Source: UMGS1474 sp050946775 (lineage in GTDB: Bacteria; Bacillota; Clostridia; Oscillospirales; Acutalibacteraceae). From it: a DNA stretch of 24,636 bases. The translations under genes were made by a program, and so were the position numbers. Positions 23,616 through 24,636 of the stretch are shown in pieces. The notes under the pieces are model-generated. The model saw nothing but the letters and a program-made list of their open reading frames with translations, searched no databases and was not told the DNA's origin. Every line of letters starts with the position of its first letter. Position 1 is the first letter of the stretch. The stretch is taken from the NCBI GenBank assembly GCA_050946775.1, contig JBMNVL010000013.1:1-24636 (forward strand), in the 5' to 3' direction.

Positions 23616-24636
23616 AGCATACCCTCCAGTTCATTCATTGCCGTGGCGATTTCGTTTTCGATCTTCCGCAGTTCCGACATGATCTCGCTCGTGGGCGGGT
23701 ATTCCACGGGTTTATACTCCGTCTGCTTGTATTTATTGATCGACAAATCGTAATCGTTGCCGACGATCTCGTCCTTCGGGACGAAGAACGATTTTTCGGT
23801 GCGCTTGCGGTCGGTTTCGCCGGCAAGATTGCGGAATCGCGCGATGATATCGGGAATATCGTTTTCGGCGATGGGGGAGCGCTTGTCGTCCAGCGAAAAG
23901 CCGTCCGCCGTCATATCGTAAAACCATACCTTGTCGGTGCCGCCGTGGCCGGTCTTGGTGAAGATCAAAATCCCGGTGGACACGCCGGCATAGGGCTTGA
24001 ACACGCCGGAGGGCATGGAGATCACCGCTTCCAGCCGGTTTTCCTCGATCAACGCCTTTCGGATCGCCTTATGCGCCGCGGACGAGCCGAACAGCACCCC
24101 GTCCGGGACGATGCAGGCGCAGCGACCGCCGACGCATAGCATACGCAGAAACAATGCGAGAAACAAAAGCTCGGTTTTCTTGGTTTTACAGACTTTCAAG
24201 AGGTCGGTCGCAACCGTGTCGGCGTCCAGACTGCCCTTGAAAGGCGGATTGGCGAGGATCAGCGAATACTTGTCCTTGTCCGGGTTCTGATCCGAAAGGC
24301 TGTCGCGGTATTCGATAAACGGGTTGTCGATGCCGTGGGTCATCATGTTCATAGCGCCGATGCGGAGCATCGTTCTGTCCATATCGAAGCCGTGGAACAT
24401 ATGGTTCATATAGTGGTCTTTTTTTACCTTACTATAGAAGATTTCCTCTTTCCGGTGTTCTTTCAGGTATTCGCCCGCCGTGACAAGGAATCCGGAGGTT
24501 CCGCAGGCGGGATCTATAAAGACGCTGTCTTTGATACAAACAGAAAAAGCCTTCTCCGGCACATAAGTGCTGAAAAAGGCTTGAAATAAAAGGCTTTCGA
24601 GGTTCCGCTGTGTTTTACAGCAGAGCTTCGAAAGCC
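23612..24636 (-). CDS. hsdM: Type I restriction-modification DNA methyltransferase HsdM (5' partial/altered)
   Basis: Open to the right edge, so its start is outside the window or lost. Motif I for SAM binding (DPACGTSGF) and the N6-adenine catalytic motif NPPF (LILANPPFKGS) are present. ISMPSGVFKPYAGV and the later KTGHGGTDKVWFYDM region are typical HsdM. The C-terminus ends in a short helical tail (KIENEIATAMNELEGML). The enzyme methylates adenine in the sequence chosen by HsdS. Oddity: residues immediately upstream of VFIDPACG do not look like the HsdM N-terminal helical domain or its usual pre-motif I region. Instead a Gln/Leu-rich stretch (KTQRNLESLLFQAFF) resembles the tail of an HsdS subunit, and the DNA contains two imperfect palindromes. 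A usable GTG occurs at 24562. A rearranged 5' end is likely. Confidence 0.85.
   Translation of the reverse strand, partial: LSKLCCKTQRNLESLLFQAFFSTYVPEKAFSVCIKDSVFIDPACGTSGFLVTAGEYLKEHRKEEIFYSKVKKDHYMNHMFHGFDMDRTMLRIGAMNMMTHGIDNPFIEYRDSLSDQNPDKDKYSLILANPPFKGSLDADTVATDLLKVCKTKKTELLFLALFLRMLCVGGRCACIVPDGVLFGSSAAHKAIRKALIEENRLEAVISMPSGVFKPYAGVSTGILIFTKTGHGGTDKVWFYDMTADGFSLDDKRSPIAENDIPDIIARFRNLAGETDRKRTEKSFFVPKDEIVGNDYDLSINKYKQTEYKPVEYPPTSEIMSELRKIENEIATAMNELEGML
24547..24582. repeat. Imperfect palindrome at the 5' end of the hsdM reading frame
   Basis: 16-nt arms 24547-24562 and 24567-24582 around an ATAA loop. The arms differ at three positions, all transitions; two become G-U pairs in the minus-strand RNA, so the hairpin is stronger in the sense transcript. 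It lies next to the point where HsdM similarity begins. Confidence 0.6.
24592..24636. repeat. Long imperfect palindrome at the right edge
   Basis: 20-nt arms 24592-24611 and 24617-24636, loop GTTTT; the outer nine bases pair perfectly (GGCTTTCGA / TCGAAAGCC). Three mismatches, again all transitions. The right arm ends at the window edge, so the repeat may extend further. Confidence 0.65.

Noticed and set aside
24592..24636. Integron attC site or terminator at the right edge
   Set aside because: It lacks the attC core sites and any T run, and it lies inside or before the hsdM reading frame.

Overview
The window looks like a GC-rich member of the Clostridia (Firmicutes), probably Oscillospirales-like. 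The evidence is a complete SCIFF ranthipeptide locus (a clostridial hallmark), strong AGGAGG-type ribosome binding sites on most genes, a flavin reductase/rubredoxin fusion typical of anaerobes, and clostridial-type sugar-acid genes. No rRNA, tRNA, CRISPR array or intact insertion sequence was seen. The left two thirds is a dense, GC-rich chromosomal backbone. The right third (from about 19.4 kb) is a lower-GC, rearranged accessory region with remnants of defence genes.

Layout. 1-0.6 kb: 3' part of a flavin reductase-rubredoxin protein and a bidirectional terminator. 0.66-4.28 kb (minus): SCIFF precursor peptide, an internal terminator, its radical SAM maturase, an Orn/Lys/Arg decarboxylase-family enzyme coupled to the maturase, and a low-GC lipoprotein. 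4.28-6.35 kb (minus): Zn/Cd/Co-type P1B ATPase preceded by a separate 72-aa heavy-metal-binding (HMA) protein, with a near-consensus promoter and an ArsR/SmtB-like palindrome. 6.5-9.15 kb (plus): PMCA-type calcium P-type ATPase. 9.18-9.36 kb: orphan piece of an RHS-repeat core. 9.37-12.24 kb (minus): uxaC, a TIM-barrel sugar isomerase/epimerase and an unknown protein, one operon. 12.39-14.06 kb (plus): a galactokinase-like GHMP kinase with variant sugar-site residues and a small membrane protein, divergent from uxaC. 14.39-16.41 kb (plus): a monocistronic CbbX/SpoVK-type AAA+ ATPase with a large N-terminal part. 16.77-19.37 kb (minus): a CstA-family transporter followed by a membrane-anchored HAD phosphatase.

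19.4-24.6 kb: first a noncoding stretch with an array of small palindromes. Then, all on the minus strand, come an N-terminally truncated DUF4011/DUF3320-type helicase-nuclease, the first half of a type I specificity subunit (HsdS) that breaks off exactly where the helicase begins, a small membrane protein coupled to the methyltransferase, and an HsdM methyltransferase. The HsdM sequence departs from the family just before the SAM-binding motif and runs off the window through two imperfect palindromes. This reads as a recombined or decaying defence island rather than an intact restriction system.

The most useful targets for follow-up are the SCIFF operon architecture, the junctions and palindromes in the defence remnant, the repeat-like palindrome array, and the variant GHMP kinase beside glucuronate isomerase.
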